64,000 nucleotides of DNA, from NCBI GenBank assembly GCA_028023455.1, contig JAQFVV010000036.1, positions 8,626,007-8,690,006 on the forward strand, written 5' to 3'. This DNA comes from Epiperipatus broadwayi (lineage: Eukaryota; Onychophora; Udeonychophora; Euonychophora; Peripatidae). The number at the start of each line of letters is the position of its first letter. Within the stretch, counting starts at the first letter, position 1. The position numbers and the translations under genes are program-made. The notes beneath the pieces are model-generated. The model saw nothing but the letters and a program-made list of their open reading frames with translations, was not told the DNA's origin and did no database searches. Below are positions 10,690 to 21,659 of the stretch, piece by piece.

Positions 10690-10940
10690 TTGGGTTTGAG
10701 AATTGAATGTCCTTATCTATCACTTGGGCAGAATGCAGGCTAAATATGTAATATTTAAATACATGTATATTTCTATACTAAACTTAATAAAATTATAAGA
10801 GACTAGAACTCAGACTTCAAACTGCCTCAGCTACACAATCCATCGTACACAACATGACCATATATGAGTAAAAAAGAGAAATAATCTCCAACACATTTTG
10901 TGCTGAACCAGCGCTCATCAGTTGGTCTAGATTAGCGGTT
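10690..10940 (-). repeat. Family D ribozyme repeat, copy 3 (minus strand)
   Basis: Read on the minus strand, this holds the hammerhead (10881-10935), then the family D tail with GAAGTCTGAGTTCTAGTC. It then runs into AAGTTTAGTATAGAAATATA, the same sequence that lies upstream of family D copy 2 at 11805. The end of one unit is therefore joined to the start of a next unit. That implies a tandem unit of about 446 bp (about 316 bp upstream of the ribozyme plus about 130 bp downstream). Confidence 0.65.
10881..10935 (-). ncRNA. Hammerhead remnant, family D copy 3
   Basis: On the minus strand, outer stem I UAAUCU pairs perfectly with AGAUUA, with a bulge of AGA. Inner stem I CCAA pairs with UUGG. 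The core CUGAUGA is intact (10915-10921). Stem II GCGCU with AGCAC keeps four of five pairs around a GGUUC loop. The GAAA box has become AAAA and stem III is shortened by four bases, so cleavage is not expected. Confidence 0.6.
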
Positions 10941-11401
10941 GACAACCGGTACTCTGTGACGTAATTTTAATGGTCTGCAAAGAAATTCAAATAAATTCGC
11001 TAAGCGCATTTAATAAAATTTTTAAATAAAAAATAAATTTTGTTTAAGCTATATTATTATATGTAAAATAGAAAAAGAACGTTATATTGCTAATTCACTT
11101 GTTACATAATACTATTGTAACTTGAAAAGCATCTACCTCAAAGGCGTTTAATTAACCCCTACTCGTTCAGCAGCATAGGAAAAGTAACAAAATAAGAGTA
11201 CCGAATTCTGTAAAATTGATTAGGCATCAAATTTGACTACAGCGCATCCTTAGTAATTGCGTAAAAAAAAACTCAAAAAATTTTATTAAGAATTTTGAAG
11301 AAAACACATCTATAAAAACTGTTGAAAAATAGAATACTATTCGTTATTAATCTTAAATAATTTTTGTAGATACGGATTAGAAAATTATACATATAAAACG
11401 T
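10941..11401. other. Non-coding A+T-rich DNA
   Basis: Nothing recognisable was found apart from simple A+T-rich sequence. Confidence 0.55.
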
Positions 11402-11556
11402 AAAAGCCCAGAAAGAGACCACATGTGAGATAGATGGATGGAATAAGAAAGTGTTCAGGGGTGATGTGGAGAGGAGAAGCTAAAGATCGGAGATGAATTG
11501 AACTTGGAGAGACCTTCAACCTGCAATGGATTGATAATGGTTGATGATGATGACAT
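11402..11556 (+). repeat. RTE-type LINE 3' tail
   Basis: About 150 bp match the 3' end of the RTE fragment at 6.05-6.2 kb: CCCAGAAAGAGACCACATG, then GATGGAATAAGAAAGTGT, GGGGTGATG, GGAGAGACCTTCAACCTGCA and a TGATGATGA end. Copies at 29190 and 32226 start close to the same point and end in the same simple repeat. Confidence 0.8.
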
Positions 11557-11802
11557 ATAAAACATAAATGTATTTATACATTCATTTATTTTTATGAAAT
11601 AAAATGAACATTATATTAACAAAAAAACAAAATAAAACATAATTCTTTAACAAATTATGAAACATATAAAATTATTAATATATAAATAAATATATATGTA
11701 GATTATTAATTCGTACCTTTAAAAAAATTATGATAGTGTCCCGTAATACCTAAAAGATTGCCGACGGCTGCTGTAGATCACCATGTCCCACACATATATA
11801 CA
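11557..11802. other. Non-coding A+T-rich DNA
   Basis: No feature was recognised. Confidence 0.5.
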
Positions 11803-12253
11803 CTAAGTTTAGTATAGAAATATACATGTATTTAAACATTACATATTTAGCTTGTATTCTGACTATTCCTAAAGTATAACTAAATGGACATATTAAGACT
11901 TTATGTGTGAGGGATCAGACTGATTTAAGGTTAACATTGGTATGACAATAATATTGGCATCAAAAGAACTTTGAGTTATATCTTCAGATTTTTAATGATA
12001 TGGATGACTGAAAAGTTGGAGAGGAAAGAATATTGAAGCTGATCAATTAAAGTTTGAAGAATAGCTATCTTAATATAATATGAACGCTGATTGCATATAT
12101 ATGTGGGAGATGGTGAGCTGGACCAAATGATGAGTGCTAGTTCATCATGAAATACATATATTGGAGATCATTTATCTTTTTCACGTGTATGGGTTGTATA
12201 AGATGGATTGAATAGCTGTAGGGAGTTTGAAAGTCTGAGTTCAAGTCTTTATT

Positions 12254-12290
<37 letters not shown>

Positions 12291-12300
12291 TGTGTGTGTA
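11803..12300 (+). repeat. Family D ribozyme repeat, copy 2, with TA/TG tail
   Basis: This starts with ACTAAGTTTAGTATAGAAAT, which is also found downstream of copy 3 on the other strand. It continues through the ATGATATGGATG and TCTTAATATAATATGAACGC blocks shared with copy 1. The hammerhead is at 12110-12170 and the tail holds GAAAGTCTGAGTTCAAGTC. It ends in a TA run (12257-12287) and a TG run. Nearly a full unit is present. Confidence 0.7.
12110..12170 (+). ncRNA. Hammerhead remnant, family D copy 2
   Basis: ACCAA at 12122-12126 faces UUGG(A) at 12161-12165. The outer strands UGAGCU and AGAUCA pair at five of six positions. Stem II GUGCU faces AUCAU. The GAAA box is 12149-12152 and stem III AUAC faces AUAU. 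The first core base is A instead of C (AUGAUGA, 12127-12133), which should disable catalysis. Comparison with copies 1 and 3 gives a consensus stem II of GUGCU with AGCAC or AGCAU around GGUUC. Confidence 0.6.
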
Positions 12301-13271
12301 GTGAAAGAACATGTTACTCTTTCCATTTTCCATACATAATTTAGCTTATTAGTAAGAGATTTTGATATTTAATTTATTACTCAAAAATAACACCTTATGA
12401 CTCAATAAAATTCACATCAAAGCATAAAAATGTATAATACTATTTTAATTATAATTAATAACTCATTTCTTTTTCTATTTTATGCAATACAAATATATTA
12501 TTAACTTTAAAATTTTTACTTCCTTAGAGTTTTATATACTACTACAAAGAAACAAAATATGTTATTATAATCAATCACTAAATTATCTATGTTAATAATC
12601 AATGCACAGATGATAAAGAAAACAAAGAATACGGATAATACCTTCACCATTTTCTTCAATATTTATCAGTGCAACTTGTAGAAGTTAGAACATTTTCACT
12701 GAGGAAGATATTAACATTATTTTTGAAAACTATGTGACTATCACACAAGTTGGTTCTATAATAGGTTCAAATAGTTTGAAGCTGAGTCATAGAGGAGAAA
12801 GGTATATCATAGTATACCACAACCCAACAATGATAATTGTTTCAAGTGATCAATAACTCTAATTAGGCAGATTACCATGATTGGGGAAAAAGTAAAGGAT
12901 GGTTTATCCAATTTAACATATTCATGTTCTTTCTCTAGTTATGATGCTAATGATATTAGTTTTCACTTCATTTATATTTTAGAAATCACATAAGGAAACA
13001 GTGATATGAATTGGTCATTCAACCATTCAGGTGTGTTTGTTTTCTTGACCTTCATACTGTCAGTTGACCCCTTAGTGCTTATGGATTTTTATTACTAGTA
13101 GTTTAATTGCTTTTATTCTACTATCTTAAATACTAAAATATAAAATAATTAAATGAGTAATTACTCAGAATGATCTAACACCAGAAGGGACAGGGTAAGA
13201 GCTAAGCTAGAAATCATTAGCACCTGAGACCATCACTTTGTTATTATAGCAAACTTTTGTAAAGCAGTGGG
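12301..13271. other. Non-coding A+T-rich DNA
   Basis: No gene, RNA or repeat family was recognised. Confidence 0.5.
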
Positions 13272-13400
13272 TGGATTGTTGTTAGCCGAGAGGTCATTGC
13301 AACTGCCTTGCAAGCAAGTAGTTGGTTGCAGACGGTTGTGGGTTCGCGTCCCGGGCGATGCTATGACATATGGAAAAAAAACCCACTAAAAAGACGTTAA
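13272..13400 (+). repeat. tRNA-derived SINE head
   Basis: An A-box-like TTAGCCGAGAGGTCATTGC (about 13281-13299) and a B-box GGGTTCGCGTCCCG (about 13340-13353) are spaced as in a tRNA promoter. The sequence then runs into GCTATGACATATGGAAAAA, a non-tRNA body. The lack of a matching acceptor stem and the extra bases between the boxes argue for a SINE, not a functional tRNA gene. Confidence 0.6.
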
Positions 13401-13654
13401 TACTTCAATTAATTAGCCACAAATAATTTATCTTTTTTAAGTTCAGAAAATTGCATGATTTCTTCTCAAAGGCTTATAAAACTGACGTCAACGTTTTTAC
13501 CAATTACCTTTTTTACTTTATTAAGATTCTATTTCAAAAAAAGGATCACCATTGATATCAGGTTCGATCCCTGTGCTACTAAAAGACGAAACGGATTTTG
13601 CTAATAGGACAACGATTTTTGTTTTATAATTCTATATTATTATATATTATTAAA

Positions 13655-13717
13655 GACCCATTGCGCAGAGGTAGTGCATCTGCTTGCTATGACTATGACC
13701 TAAGTTTGAATCTGGGT
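13655..13717 (+). repeat. tRNA-like sequence, probable SINE head or tRNA pseudogene
   Basis: GACCCA at the start pairs with TGGGTC at the end, like an acceptor stem. An A-box-like TGCGCAGAGGTAGTGC and a B-box-like GTTTGAATC lie between them. The T-stem pairs poorly and the anticodon arm is not convincing. Another isolated B-box-like GGTTCGATCCC lies at 13561-13571. I infer a decayed tRNA-derived repeat. Confidence 0.4.
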
Positions 13718-13894
13718 CAAGCAAACTTGAAAAAATGTTCACCAGAATTGAAGGTCATTTATACAATTATAGGTAGAAACTATTCTTGGCTACAGAACAA
13801 AATAATGATGAAAAGTCGCTCAAAACTTCATCTATTGGTAATTGGCAAGCTTGCTAAAAATTGCTTCACTCTCACTATTTTCTTATAAGAGTTT

Positions 13895-14199
13895 TCTAGC
13901 ACGTGTGCGGCGCGACTGTTAGATAACTAAAAACAAACGAGCTGAGCGCTTTCAAAGGATCTTGCCTTCATAATCATAGCTTGCTACTACATTTAATGAT
14001 ATGCAAATATGCTAATTCAATTTCTTCGATATAGCATAGCACGTGTCCTTCCTATTTATGGCATCCTTGTCTCGTGAGATGAAGAAGGCCTCTTTGATTT
14101 TTCTTTTAAGGTCATGCTCGTTTGTTTTTAGTTATCTATTTTATATTAACACTTTATAGCTTTTGGGAACAGTTGAGCCGCACACGCACACGTGCTAGA
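13895..14199. repeat. Foldback element made of two inverted PLE-like 3' ends
   Basis: The termini TCTAGCACGTGTGCG and CGCACACGTGCTAGA are inverted repeats. Inside them, AGATAACTAAAAACAAACGA is mirrored by TCGTTTGTTTTTAGTTATCT. The left arm carries GAGCGCTTTCAAAGGATCTTG, the same kind of AAAGCGCT hairpin found just beyond the stop codon of the PLE fragment at 21.7 kb and of the PLE at 46.74 kb. I infer two head-to-head PLE 3' termini without coding sequence. No clear target-site duplication was seen. Confidence 0.55.
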
Positions 14200-17100
14200 A
14201 TATATATATTTCCCAAAAGTAAAAAAAAATATTTGACTTAATTATAAGGGTTTTGAAAAAATCTTTTTTTTTGCCCTGAAGTAAGTTATTTATATTTTTT
14301 TTTTAAAAAAGGCCATTTTACCTTTTTATATAAACACTACTACGATACTTAATATTTTTTAATAAAGTATTTTTACTCATTTTTAACTTTGATATAATTT
14401 TTTTTATCTTTTTTAAAAAAAATGTTTACACATTTTTGACTTAGTTATAATTGTTTTTATCCTTTTAAAAATTTTTGTATAGCAAATGGAGAACATTTTC
14501 TACTGTTTTATTTATATACTGTATGGATTAATTATTCGGATCTTTTGTGTGAGAAATATAATTATTAAGAATTGCCGGAAATATTTTTATCTAATTAAGA
14601 AAGAATTTTAATTTGAAAAAAAAAAAAAAAAGCACCTAAGGTTATTTAATACCACCCCCGTAAAAATTTACAATTATTGTTTGAGATGAATTTCTATGTT
14701 AATGAATTCCCAATTCATTAACACTTTTAATGCTAATGTGTCACGCGCATAAATGTTTACTAATAAACGATTTTTTCCACTGCAGTTCAATAACGGCTTT
14801 ATGAAAGTAGGAAAAATTATTAATGCTCAAAACTAAGACCAGCTTCAATTAATTACTTTCTCAAAGATAATCGTATGGGTAAGTAATAAAAGTTGTTTTT
14901 AGTTTTGAACATTAATAGTTTTGGCAACATTTAAAAAGTTTTTAATAACAGCGGTTTAAGAATTCATCTATTGCTTTCAAAGTTTTGACAGCATTAAGAG
15001 TATTACATATGTACATATATATGTGTGTGTATAATTTTGTGGAAGGAAATTATTCTTCACACATGCTTGTAAATTGATATTAATCAGAGTCATCTATAAG
15101 CACTTTCGTTAAATATTGATAAATGCTATTCAGCGTAAAAAAAAAAAATAGTTAACTTTTTTCGCTAATTGTATATGTCACAGATAGAATATATATTTAT
15201 TTAATTGAGACTTCAAAAATTGTGGAAAACAGAAAATCATTCACTATTTTTTTTTTATTATTAAAATAGGTTTTTAAAATATTTATTTTGCGAAATGATT
15301 TCGTAACTAGCGTTTGTCAACATTTAAGTTATACACTGCATGAAAGCTTCAAAATATGTTCTGATAATTGCATATAATTTTTATGCATGAGATTGTTGAT
15401 TACGTGTTAAATACAGCAAGAGGTTAGAAAGAAAACCGGAAGTTGACTCATATTGCTTTCACAGCATGTAATCAAGTTTATACATTTGGTTTGAATATAT
15501 TATATATAATAACAATTTTGTGTACAGATTGATACAGTAAAACAAATAGATTGCAAAACTCTTATCAATAACAAAAGTCTAGGTTTGCTATTCTGATGTG
15601 GATGGCAAGTGTTTATATTTCTGGCTAACTTAAAACCCACTTGCTGAAGATGTTTTATTTAATATATATGTGTGATGTGAAAGCTTGCTATGTTTTTTTT
15701 TTTTTTTTGTTATAAATATTAAACAATATGCATTGCAAGAAAGAACTGAAATATATTTAAGAAGAATATATATAAACTGTATGTAAATAATTCATTTAAA
15801 GTTACCATTACAACCAATTAAAATTGAACTTGATATAGCTTTAAAATAAACTAGCATAAGCTCTATGGTATCTACAATTTTAATTAGCTATACACTGTGA
15901 TACATTTAATTGAGGTAATATACAAGCATAATTATGTGATTGAATCTTAGTGCCCTCTTGTAGTAATGACTTAAAGTTAATTAATATTATTCAATAACAA
16001 CAGCCACAGAATAATTCAGACCCATCTCTTAAATTATATAATTATTTCATATAATATGTGTGATCTTAGATGTGATGGAGATTTGGGCATGTAACCACAC
16101 TGAATGTATACCTAAAATAGATATTTTGGTAGTGTTTCCAATATGGTTATAAATATTAAATCTCCAGCATATTCTATGATGTATGTATTATGTAAACTTT
16201 AAAATATAAAAGACTGTTTTTTCAACAGAGAATAGCATTTATTTTAAGACATTCCTGCAAGAGGGTGCTAAAGTCACTTGCTTGATCATATAAAACTTGG
16301 ATACATATTAAAGTTAATATTTTCATGTATAAAAGATGTTAATATATAAATTCATTTATGTATACATTTGAATTTGGAGTCTTAATAAACAGATTCAGAT
16401 ATATGATTATTACACTCATCTGCTTCATAAATGAAATTTAACAATCACTTCTATATGCATATATAGATAAACCCAATCTATAAATTATATAAAAAATAAT
16501 TATGGAATCTATAGCTACAATGGAAAAAGAGAAAAACTTAATAAAACCAATAACAAATTTATCTCATAATTATAATCATTGCAAGTTTATATTTTATTAA
16601 TAGTCAGCGTTATTAAAAATCCATTAATTAAATATTAACATTATGGAATATTTTGACTGGATCCCTCCTCTCAGATATCTTTGGATTTTACAGGTCATAC
16701 AGAGATAGTGTAAAGATGTATGATAATTAGAAAACTATATTAATTTGAAAATATTTTAAATATCTGATTTAAATTTGTCAGGCTATACCAAGTTATTTTA
16801 TCCAATAAAATCCAGAAAGAAAATGGTGGGAATGATAAATGGTGATAAATATCCAAATATGCATTTATCAAAAGATAATTATAAAGATCATAAAATAATG
16901 TATATATCAAATTACCTTCCACTTTTTTTTTTTTAAAAAAAAAGCAAGTTAAATACAAATACCATTGCCTTCAGACTTCACTTTGTCATTCCAAATCACC
17001 TCCGTGGATTTTATTGGATAAAATTACTTTCTGTTTGAATAATTTACATACAATATATTGGCCAAAGAACAAATTATATTTAAATCTGGATTATAACTTA

Positions 17101-17380
17101 TCATCTCCTTCCCCAATTATTTCAAGGTTTTGGATTTATTAATCAAAATATCCCAGTCAAATGTTTAACAAATTTAAAATTAAGATCTTATTTTAAATTA
17201 ACATAAACAGTTTGGGTGTCTCGCAACATTTTGTAATATCTACTATACCCAACAATGTTAGTGGAATCCAGTTAAAATGTCTGATATCATGATAATATTA
17301 ATAACTAGTAAATATATATAGAAAAAAATTCAAACTATATGTTCATTAAAGCGCACACACGCTATATATATATGACATAT
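14200..17380. other. Non-coding A+T-rich DNA with small inverted repeats
   Basis: No gene was recognised. A short inverted repeat is seen at about 14806-14835 with 14896-14925 (around CTCAAAACTAA and TTAGTTTTGAAC). A weak pair is at about 15945-15975 with 16240-16270, around GCCCTCTTGTAG and CTGCAAGAGGGTGC, possibly the ends of an unidentified element of about 330 bp. The minus-strand frame at 16740-16958 has no recognisable domain. Confidence 0.5.
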
Positions 17381-17546
17381 TTTGCGGGTTCATCCGTGAA
17401 AATTTTTAATTAGATATTCCAACGTTTCGACTTGATCACATACGCCCTCAACTGGGAACTGAATACTATATAGATGAGGTCTTGTGTGATCAAGTCGAAA
17501 AGGTGGAATATCTAATTAAAATCTTAAACGGATGAACCCGCAAAAA
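17380..17546. repeat. Family F foldback with hammerhead-like arms
   Basis: Arms of about 60 bp (17380-17442 and 17487-17546) share TTTTGCGGGTTCATCCGT, ATTAGATATTCCA and TCGACTTGATCACA in inverted form. Read outward, each arm has a GATCAAGTC-GAAA segment, followed in the minus-strand reading by CGUUGGAAUAUC. A possible stem II (GUCUUG with CAAGUC) follows a GAUGA at 17480-17484 in the plus-strand reading. The CUGAUGA box is damaged in both readings (UAGAUGA and CAGUUGA). This resembles a decayed hammerhead of another family, but the call is tentative. Confidence 0.5.
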
Positions 17547-18192
17547 TTTGCCTTTTTTATCTGTAATCCGTCAAAACATTCGTATATATATATATATGAC
17601 TCTTTAAAGGCAAAGATTTTTCAGAGCCCTTTAAAAAACTAGTAAACTATAGATAATGAAATATTTTATAATTTACTGCTCTTGTTTTAATCACTAGTTA
17701 AAAATAATCAAAATATCCAAGTGGACTGCAAAAAGTATTAAATATGGTTAACTACATGAAAATCTTAAGATTTTTGGAAGTTTTCACCTATTTAAAATTG
17801 ATTTTTACTTACATTAAAATCTAGGCTGTGGCTTTGTGAATAAAATAAATTGTAAATTGTTAGAAAAGTAAAGCTTTTAAGATATATAGTAACATATTTT
17901 TGATGTTGACCTAATCTTCGAAGGCAATGCTACGGTATTCATTATAAATAGAAATATTTGATTCAGTAAGTCTTTTAATGTACACAAGCATAGTACTAAA
18001 ACAGTCATAAACATGTGTAGGTGAGAATTTTATTTGGTCTGTGTTAAAATTGCTTTAGGTTGTATATATATTGCTATCTATATAATCATTTGATATTTCT
18101 GCTATAGCTATTCTACTTTCATTTATGATTTATATATGCATTTTTTCTTATACATGTATGTTATAATTTAATATACCCCAAATTTTTATTTT
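17547..18192. other. Non-coding A+T-rich DNA
   Basis: Nothing was recognised beyond a short TA run near 17585. Confidence 0.5.
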
Positions 18193-18351
18193 AAACCACT
18201 AAACATCACATGATTACCATTTCCTATGCTTGCTCGTAATTGTTATTAAAACAGGCAAAACTGTCCACACCCTAGTGCCACTTTGTGCAAGCCAGAGTAA
18301 TGAATGGATGCCAATAGGCTTGTGCATAAAATCCATATCTAATGCCTACTC

Positions 18352-18412
18352 ATCCAATATCCCCAGACTAATTTTTAGCTTGTGGACTTCATCAGTGAGG
18401 AGCTTTGAATCT
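18352..18412 (-). ncRNA. Hammerhead remnant, family B
   Basis: On the minus strand, inner stem I CCUCA faces UGGGG and outer stem AUUCAA faces UUGGAU. The core CUGAUGA is intact, stem II has lost one pair, the GAAA box has become AAAA, and stem III UUAGUC lost one pair. Inactivity is expected from the box change. Confidence 0.55.
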
Positions 18413-18798
18413 GAGAGCACTGCACCTAGATCTTAGGATCTAATGCAACCCTCCAGAAGCCACCTTTTATTTCTACTTAACTACAAACTATGAGAATAAA
18501 TTTGAAAACACAATATTTTCAATCCAAGCTCATTGGTTTATATAGTCATATAGGTCTGAACTTAGTTCAGTATCCATACATTTTGGCGGTTCTTTAATAA
18601 TCATAACCACCACTGTCTTATTAGGTAGGATTAGTATTAAGCCACTAAACATCACACAATCACCATTTCTTATGATTTCACAAAACTGTTATTAAAACAG
18701 GCAAAACTCTCCATACAGTAGCGCCACTCAGTGCAAGCCAGAGTAATCAATGGATGCCAGAAGGCTTGTGCATAAAATCCCTATCTAATGCCTTCTCA

Positions 18799-18857
18799 TC
18801 CAGTATCTTCAGATTAGTTTCTAGTTTGTGGCTTTCATCAGTGAGGAGCTTTGGATC
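18799..18857 (-). ncRNA. Hammerhead remnant, family B
   Basis: The core CUGAUGA and GAAA are both intact. The outer 5' strand AUCCAA is present, facing CUGGAU. Stem III is ACU facing AAU (one mismatch), followed by C17 (AUC triplet). The 3' inner strand is UGAAG, which weakens pairing with CCUCA, and stem II is ACAAACU-like with one pair lost. Cleavage is possible but doubtful. Confidence 0.55.
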
Positions 18858-19284
18858 TGTGAGCACTGCACCTAGATCTTAGGATCTAATGCAACCACCC
18901 AGCAGCCATCTTTTATCTCTACTTAACCACAAAAATATGAGAATAAAATTGAAGACACAATAATATTTTCAATCCAAACTCATTAGCTTGTCTTTGGTTC
19001 TTTAATAACCATAGCTACCACTATAACAATTATGAGAAAGCATAAGAAACAGTGATCATGTGATGTTTAGTGGTTTAATATCAATCCTGTCTAATAGGAT
19101 AGTGGTGGCTATGGTTATTACAGAACCAAAGACCCCAAAATGTATGGGTAATAAATTGAGTTCATACCTAATTGAAAATATTATTGTATTTTCAATTTTA
19201 TTCTCATAGTTTTGCAGTTAAGTAGAGATAAAAGATGGCTGCTGGAGGGTTGCATTAGATCCTAAGATCTAGGTGCAGTGCTCT

Positions 19285-19346
19285 CAGATGCAAGGCTCCT
19301 GACTGACAAAAATCACAAGCTAGAAACTAGTCTGGGGATATTGGAT
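19285..19346 (+). ncRNA. Hammerhead remnant, family B (inverted unit)
   Basis: The 3' half is perfect for the family: CACAAGCUA, GAAA, loopless stem III ACU/AGU, GUC triplet, UGGGG, AUA loop, UUGGAU. The 5' half is damaged: the inner strand is CCUGA and the core reads CUGACAA. It is probably inactive, but this copy best shows the family stem III and cleavage site. Confidence 0.6.
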
Positions 19347-19374
19347 GAGTAGGCATTAGATAGAGATTTTATTC

Positions 19375-20499
19375 CCAACTTTGCTCTTCAATGTCATGTA
19401 ACGTCTTTGACCTCCAAAAAATCTGACTAAATGTAGAATGGTTGGTGATTTACAAGCTCCAATTTCTTTACTGGTTTACTATACTTTTTACTTGTAAAAA
19501 ATAAAATGACTGAATGTTATTTTGGTACTCCAAAATTATAACATTGGATGATTCATGAGAAATTGCTATTTTTTCTTGCAATAGAAGGTTAAGAAAAGTG
19601 TAGCACTAACTTTTACCATTTGGCAAGTAGCCAAAACAAAAATTGTAAAAAATAAGATTTTATTTTGAAAACTTTATAAATCTGAAAATTTAATTTTAAA
19701 ATTTTTTGCTTTTATTTATTAATTGTATTTCACTATTGTCATGTTTTTCCTCTTAATAATTTTCCAAATACAACAAATAGTGGATATGACAAATTAATTT
19801 TTATAGAGTTATTAGGATTACACTTGGATCTAGTTTGACTTTTTCAACATTGCATCAGAAATGTACTAATGGAAGACAATCTTGTTTTTCTGGATTGTTT
19901 CCAGAAGTTTACTATGAATTTCTATATATTCTGCTGTTTTCTGACCTGCAAAATCTTCTTATGTGATATAAAACAATCGTTTAATTAAGTTAAAAACTGC
20001 TTACTAGTTGATATCTATTTGTTGGATATATTTTCCTTGGATGCATATGGATCATTAAGAGAAGTTTTCTTCATCCTACTCCAGGAAAATATGCTAAATG
20101 GATCCTTAATGGTAATAATATATAATTATTCATATCCCCTATCTGATTCTGTTTTTTGCCTTTATCAGTGAAAACTTGGGATTCAAAATTGAAAGAAAGT
20201 ATTTATGCATCCAATTTTACCATCTACTGTCCATTTAATTATTCAAACTTAAGAAAGTAGTTTTGAAGTAAGGTGAAAAAACTGTTCTTGGAAGTGCATG
20301 AATGAGCAGAAAACAGCATGTGATGTTTTGTTAATATATGAGTATTCAAAATTAATGCAATTCAGTGATTACATAAAACGGTATAAGCATGGACAGAAAC
20401 TTTTTTATATTTAAATATTTAATTTATTAAAAAAATCTTTCATAAAGTAAAAAAAAAAAATGAATTTTTCAGATATACATATAAAAAAATTATTCCATT

Positions 20500-20531
<32 letters not shown>

Positions 20532-21659
20532 GCGTATAAAATTTGAAATCAATGTTTGAAAAAATTCCAAATTTGAATGCAAAATATTGTTTTAATGTTT
20601 TGAGGAAATAAGAAATATAATAAATATTTTTTTTATGAATTATGGGTTGATCCCAATAAGATATAACTGACAGGAATTTTCAAATTGACTCTCATATAAA
20701 TAACCCTAATATTTAATAGTATCATTTTTTTTGAAAGGTGTAAACTCAAAAGAGAAAGTTATTATAGTCATTTCTGAAAGCAATGAGATCTACAAGTAGA
20801 GCTTTGTGATGCTCCAGCACAACATTTGCATAAGTCTGAAGCATCTTATTTTTATTCTTGATACTGGGCAAATATAACAGGATCAGAAGTGTGAGAAAGT
20901 AATATTACACAAAAATTTAACCAAGCATTGATGGCATTATTGAAATTTCGTAATTTGTATTCCTTAATACTTTATTTGTTTTGTGATTAGTATTCTGTAG
21001 TATTAACCAATATTATATATATATATATATTTAAAAAAGCTATAATTCTTATTATTAAACAATTAGGCATAACATCTTCTCCACATAGACCTAAATAAAT
21101 GAATAATGAATAGCATATTTTTGGCATGGATATTTTCCACATTGTGCATATAAGTTCTATTTTTATGACACACATAACTAATAGTAAATTGGTAAAAATT
21201 ACAAGTACCAAAAGTGTAGTTAGAATCAAAATTCAGTTGAAATCTATACAGTAGAATAATCTTGATCACTGTGAGATAGTCATTTTAATCTGATAGTACA
21301 ATATTTTTTTCTATTGTGGTTATTTTAGCTCATCTAAGAGTCAGGCCTCCACGTCTGTAAAATAGATTAAAACTTATGCACAGAAATAATGTAAGAATGA
21401 TAACTGGCAGATAGTATGCTAAAGATGATAATACAAGTACAGTCTCTCCAATATGGTTAATCATTCATATACTCATAATATAAATTCATTGGTTGAGGAA
21501 TGGGATTAAGATGGAAATTACTTTATGTTGCTACCATGCTTTTATTAAATCATTCTGGATTGACTAGAAATCTTGTTATACTAGGGGAAATGATAGGATA
21601 TTCCATTTTCAAGACTTGGATAATAATATAAATTAAAAAGCGTATGAAACACTTGAACG
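19375..21659. other. Non-coding A+T-rich DNA
   Basis: No gene was recognised. Poly-A tracts lie at 20448-20461 and 20510-20531, and a TA run at about 21014-21031. Minus-strand frames at 20987-21269 overlap one another and show no domain. Confidence 0.5.

Larger units (their letters stand above)
18193..19374. repeat. Family B array: two direct units then one inverted unit, each with a hammerhead
   Basis: Two direct minus-strand units begin at ACCACTAAACATCACA (about 18196 and 18642), giving a period of about 447 bp. They are followed by an inverted unit (about 19036-19374) on the plus strand. Each unit contains, in ribozyme orientation: a GTTGCATTAGATCCTAAGATC block, the hammerhead, GAGTAGGCATTAGATAGGG, TGATTACTCTGGCTTGCAC, GGAGAGTTTTGCC, CATGTGATGTTTAGTGG, and a TGAACT(T/N)AGTTCA core. 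No coding sequence is present. The open frame at 18230-18436 is a shadow of the repeat. The one-ribozyme-per-unit tandem layout is that described for retrozymes. Confidence 0.8.

Noticed and set aside
18230-18436. 68-residue open frame
   Set aside because: It lies entirely within a family B unit and corresponds to no conserved protein. Other family B copies do not keep the frame open.
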